Assembly: GCA_027033875.1 (NCBI GenBank)
Contig: JALVKK010000271.1
Span: forward strand, 1 to 7,936
DNA from: Flavobacteriales bacterium
GTDB lineage: Bacteria; Bacteroidota; Bacteroidia; Flavobacteriales; Flavobacteriaceae
Direction of reading: 5' to 3'
Length of the DNA stretch: 7,936 nt
Shown: positions 6,053 through 7,936 of the stretch, one piece after another
Layout: every line of letters begins with the position of its first letter
How positions within the stretch are numbered: the first letter of the stretch is position 1
The notes under the pieces: generated by a model
Told to the model about the DNA's origin: nothing
The model's database searches: none
Seen by the model: only the letters and a program-made list of their open reading frames with translations
Translations under genes and position numbers: made by a program

Positions 6053-6388
6053 TTAAGAAAAAACAGATTCTTTTTTCAATTCTTTGACGATTACATAATA
6101 AAACGCTATACGCATTTTGCGATTAATAGCTTTAAATTTGTTGCAAGTACCGTCTAAAGCTTTTTTGATAGCGCCTTGATCAGTAACGCCTAATTTTTTT
6201 ACGATAAAATTATCTTCAACTCTTTTAAGCTCTTTGTCGTCTCCGCAAGAAACCAATGATGCATCCGGTAAATAAATGGAAGGTCCTTGTGATTTGGCAA
6301 CAGCTCTTAAAAGGTTGTCGTCGGCATTTACGCCAACTTTTTTTAATTGTTCAGCAGCTTTTGCTACTACATCATCAAATTTGCTCAT
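6053..6388 (-). CDS. DUF2853 family protein
   Basis: The 111-residue protein matches what I recall of DUF2853, a small conserved family found in Bacteroidota and some Proteobacteria. Recognisable features are the start MSKFDD, the GPSIYLPDASLVS segment at about 35-47, ELKRVEDNFIVKKLG at about 53-67, and a C-terminal helix with YYVIVKELKKESVF. It looks all-helical, soluble and cytoplasmic, with no signal peptide or membrane segment. The molecular function is unknown, and I see no catalytic motif. The ATG at 6388 agrees with the family start. The gene has a perfect promoter match upstream and a strong terminator downstream, so it appears to be a single-gene transcript, presumably well expressed, between glyA and tig. 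Nothing in the context ties it to either neighbour. Confidence 0.85.
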   Translation of the reverse strand: MSKFDDVVAKAAEQLKKVGVNADDNLLRAVAKSQGPSIYLPDASLVSCGDDKELKRVEDNFIVKKLGVTDQGAIKKALDGTCNKFKAINRKMRIAFYYVIVKELKKESVFS

Positions 6389-6413
6389 AGTGATAAGTTT
6401 AGAATTTATAGCA

Positions 6414-6444
6414 CAAATTTATGAAGTTTTTTTTAATTTTCAAA
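6414..6444 (-). promoter_or_regulatory. promoter of the DUF2853 gene (Bacteroidota consensus)
   Basis: The minus strand has TTTG (6444-6441), exactly 19 bases, then TAAATTTG (6421-6414): both elements of the Bacteroidota housekeeping promoter match fully. Transcription should begin near 6409, leaving a leader of about 20 bases before the ATG at 6388. The -33 element starts two bases after the glyA stop codon, so the promoter fills the short glyA-DUF2853 gap. Confidence 0.75.
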
Positions 6445-6446
6445 AA

Positions 6447-7721
6447 TTATTTTAAAAACAACGGTTTTTCTTTCATCCAATTAGAAATTTCATTTCTAAC
6501 ATCGTGAATAATGACTTCATTATCTATGTTTTCTATCACATTGTCTATAAAAAAGGCAACACGTTCCATATCTTCTTCTACCAGTCCGCGTGTGGTTATC
6601 GCAGGTGTACCGATACGGATACCCGAAGTGATAAAAGGTGATTTGTCGTCAAAAGGCACCATATTTTTATTTACGGTAATATGAGCTTGTACCAAAGCGT
6701 TTTCGGCTTCTTTGCCTGTTACGCCTTTGTTGCGTAAGTCTATCAACATCATGTGATTGTCGGTTCCGCCTGAAATAACTTTGTAGTCTCTGTTAAGCAT
6801 TGCTTTTGCCAATGCTTTGGCATTTTTACGTACTTGTAATATGTAGTTCATATAATCGTCTTGCAAGGCTTCGTGAAAAGCCACTGCTTTGGCTGCGATA
6901 ACGTGTTCCAAAGGACCACCTTGCATTCCGGGAAATACAGCAGAATTGAGTACGGCTGACATTTTTCGGATATTGCCTTTTTGGGTTTTTAAGCCCATGG
7001 GATTGTCAAAATTTTTACCCATCAGAATCATACCACCTCGCGGTCCGCGCAATGTTTTGTGGGTGGTAGTTGTAACGATATGCGCATACGGCATCGGGTC
7101 GGACAAAATACCTTTGGCTATCAATCCGCTCGGATGAGAAATATCTGCCATCAACAAAGCACCGACTTCGTCGGCAATTTCTCTAAATTTGGCAAAATCC
7201 ATATCGCGGGAATAAGAAGAAGCGCCGGCTACTATCAATTTAGGTTTGTGTTTTAATGCCGTATCACGCATTTTATCATAATCAATACGACCGGTTTCTT
7301 TATCAACGCCATACGAAACTATTTTGTATGTTTTTCCCGAAAAATTGACCGGTGAACCGTGTGTTAAATGTCCGCCGTGTGACAAGTCAAATCCCATCAT
7401 GGTATCGCCGGGTTTTAATACGGCAAAATATACCGCCGCATTGGCTTGCGAACCGGAATGTGGTTGTACATTGGCATATTCGGCTCCAAAAAGTTCTTTG
7501 GCACGGTCAATAGCCAGTTGTTCTACTTCGTCAACCACTTCACAACCACCGTAGTAGCGTTTGCCCGGATAGCCTTCGGCATATTTATTGGTCAATACAG
7601 ACCCCATAGCTTGTAATACCTCATCACTGACATAATTTTCAGAAGCTATAAGCTCCAATCCTTCAGTTTGACGATGGGTTTCTTTTTGTATTAAATCGAA
7701 TATTTGTGTGTCTTTTCTCAT
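6447..7721 (-). CDS. glyA: serine hydroxymethyltransferase
   Basis: This PLP enzyme interconverts serine and glycine, moving the hydroxymethyl carbon to tetrahydrofolate, and supplies one-carbon units for purine, thymidylate and methionine synthesis in the cytoplasm. The 424 residues match bacterial SHMT length. Motifs: ELIASENYVS (23-32), YAEGYPGKRYYGG (47-59), PHSGSQAN (87-94), His121 in LTHGS for ring stacking, ADISHPSG (192-199) with Asp193 contacting the PLP nitrogen, TTTTHKTLRGPRGG (217-230) with Lys222 as the Schiff-base lysine, and SGIRIGTPA (366-374) with Arg369 binding the substrate carboxylate. All active-site residues are present. The ATG at 7721 gives MRKDTQIFDLI, a normal start. 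It is the most upstream gene here; a tandem repeat array ends one base before its start codon. No TAnnTTTG element lies between it and the window edge, so its promoter is probably outside. No terminator is visible after it. Confidence 0.97.
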   Translation of the reverse strand: MRKDTQIFDLIQKETHRQTEGLELIASENYVSDEVLQAMGSVLTNKYAEGYPGKRYYGGCEVVDEVEQLAIDRAKELFGAEYANVQPHSGSQANAAVYFAVLKPGDTMMGFDLSHGGHLTHGSPVNFSGKTYKIVSYGVDKETGRIDYDKMRDTALKHKPKLIVAGASSYSRDMDFAKFREIADEVGALLMADISHPSGLIAKGILSDPMPYAHIVTTTTHKTLRGPRGGMILMGKNFDNPMGLKTQKGNIRKMSAVLNSAVFPGMQGGPLEHVIAAKAVAFHEALQDDYMNYILQVRKNAKALAKAMLNRDYKVISGGTDNHMMLIDLRNKGVTGKEAENALVQAHITVNKNMVPFDDKSPFITSGIRIGTPAITTRGLVEEDMERVAFFIDNVIENIDNEVIIHDVRNEISNWMKEKPLFLK

Positions 7722-7722
7722 T

Positions 7723-7834
7723 GGTTAATTGGTTAATTGGTTAATTGGTTAATTGGTTATATGGTTATATGGTTATATGGTTATTTGGTTATATGGTTAT
7801 ATGGTTATTTGGTTATATGGTTATTTGGTTAATC
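7723..7834. repeat. octamer tandem repeat array adjoining the glyA start
   Basis: On the plus strand there are thirteen consecutive 8-base units of GGTTAWWT: four GGTTAATT nearest glyA, then nine mixed GGTTATAT and GGTTATTT units (order: AT, AT, AT, TT, AT, AT, TT, AT, TT for the last two variable bases after GGTTAT's A/T block, i.e. TATAT or TATTT endings). A fourteenth, imperfect unit is GGTTAATC (7827-7834). The array begins one base from the glyA start codon, so it forms the end of the 5' leader; on the transcript it reads as AACC-containing octamers. The block structure suggests growth by slippage or unequal exchange, so unit number may vary between strains. Confidence 0.9.
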
Positions 7835-7840
7835 GCGTGT

Positions 7841-7856
7841 CCCGATTCTCATCGGG
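7841..7856. repeat. short hairpin CCCGAT-TCTC-ATCGGG
   Basis: A perfect 6-base-pair stem with a TCTC loop lies just beyond the octamer array. It is the left member of a hairpin cluster (7837-7934). No T-tract follows on either strand, so it is not a standard terminator. Confidence 0.6.
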
Positions 7857-7888
7857 GGTTAATTGATAGCTTGTGCCGATGTAGGTCG

Positions 7889-7906
7889 GTATCGGGGCTT
7901 CGATAC
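7889..7906. repeat. short hairpin GTATCG-GGGCTT-CGATAC
   Basis: A perfect 6-base-pair stem with a 6-base loop. Just before it, CCGA (7876-7879) and TCGG (7886-7889) form a weaker stem, and CCGAT (7876-7880) could instead pair with ATCGG (7891-7895). These form the middle of the cluster 7837-7934. Confidence 0.5.
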
Positions 7907-7908
7907 AT

Positions 7909-7930
7909 CCCCCCGACTTCTGTCGGGGGG
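7909..7930. repeat. strong hairpin CCCCCCGAC-TTCT-GTCGGGGGG
   Basis: A perfect 9-base-pair, very GC-rich stem with a TTCT tetraloop, standing out in AT-rich DNA. No T-run follows on either strand within the window, so it looks like a REP-like repeat hairpin, not a terminator. Its outer flank GGGACAC (7928-7934) is the inverse of GTGTCCC (7837-7843) at the other end of the cluster. Confidence 0.75.
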
Positions 7931-7936
7931 ACACTC

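Noticed and set aside
7909..7930. GC-rich hairpin as a terminator for an upstream gene
   Set aside because: The stem is strong, but no T-run follows on either strand within the visible sequence, and similar hairpins lie beside it, which fits a repeat cluster better.

Overview
The window reads as an ordinary chromosomal housekeeping stretch from a member of the Bacteroidota. The DNA is visibly AT-rich. The start codons lack Shine-Dalgarno sequences and have A/T-rich leaders. Several genes are preceded by the Bacteroidota-type promoter (TTTG, about 19 bases, TAnnTTTG). The proteins (serine hydroxymethyltransferase with an ADISHPSG motif, a DUF2853 protein, an Rpn-like nuclease start) and the hairpin-rich intergenic repeats fit the same phylum. 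I cannot name a genus.

Every recognised gene is on the minus strand, so transcription runs from high to low coordinates. In that order: glyA (serine hydroxymethyltransferase), a small DUF2853 gene with its own promoter and terminator, tig (trigger factor), clpP, clpX, lpdA (dihydrolipoyl dehydrogenase), a small two-helix membrane protein of unknown function, a startless remnant of a beta-rich protein, and the first 44 codons of an Rpn/PD-(D/E)XK family nuclease-transposase cut by the window edge.

The centre is the conserved protein quality-control cluster tig-clpP-clpX: a ribosome-bound chaperone, the ClpP peptidase and its AAA+ unfoldase. glyA (one-carbon metabolism) and lpdA (E3 of 2-oxo acid dehydrogenases) are neighbours without an obvious shared pathway.

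The less ordinary material is intergenic. An octamer tandem array (13 GGTTAWWT units plus one imperfect unit) ends one base before the glyA start codon, and two octamers of the same kind abut the clpP start codon. Between tig and clpP lies a degenerate heptamer array of nine units followed by a dispersed-type hairpin repeat. Beyond the glyA array is a cluster of short hairpins bounded by GTGTCCC/GGGACAC inverted ends. The lpdA leader can fold into a bulged hairpin. I see no CRISPR array, tRNA, rRNA, complete insertion sequence or defence system, and nothing that amounts to a new multi-gene system.
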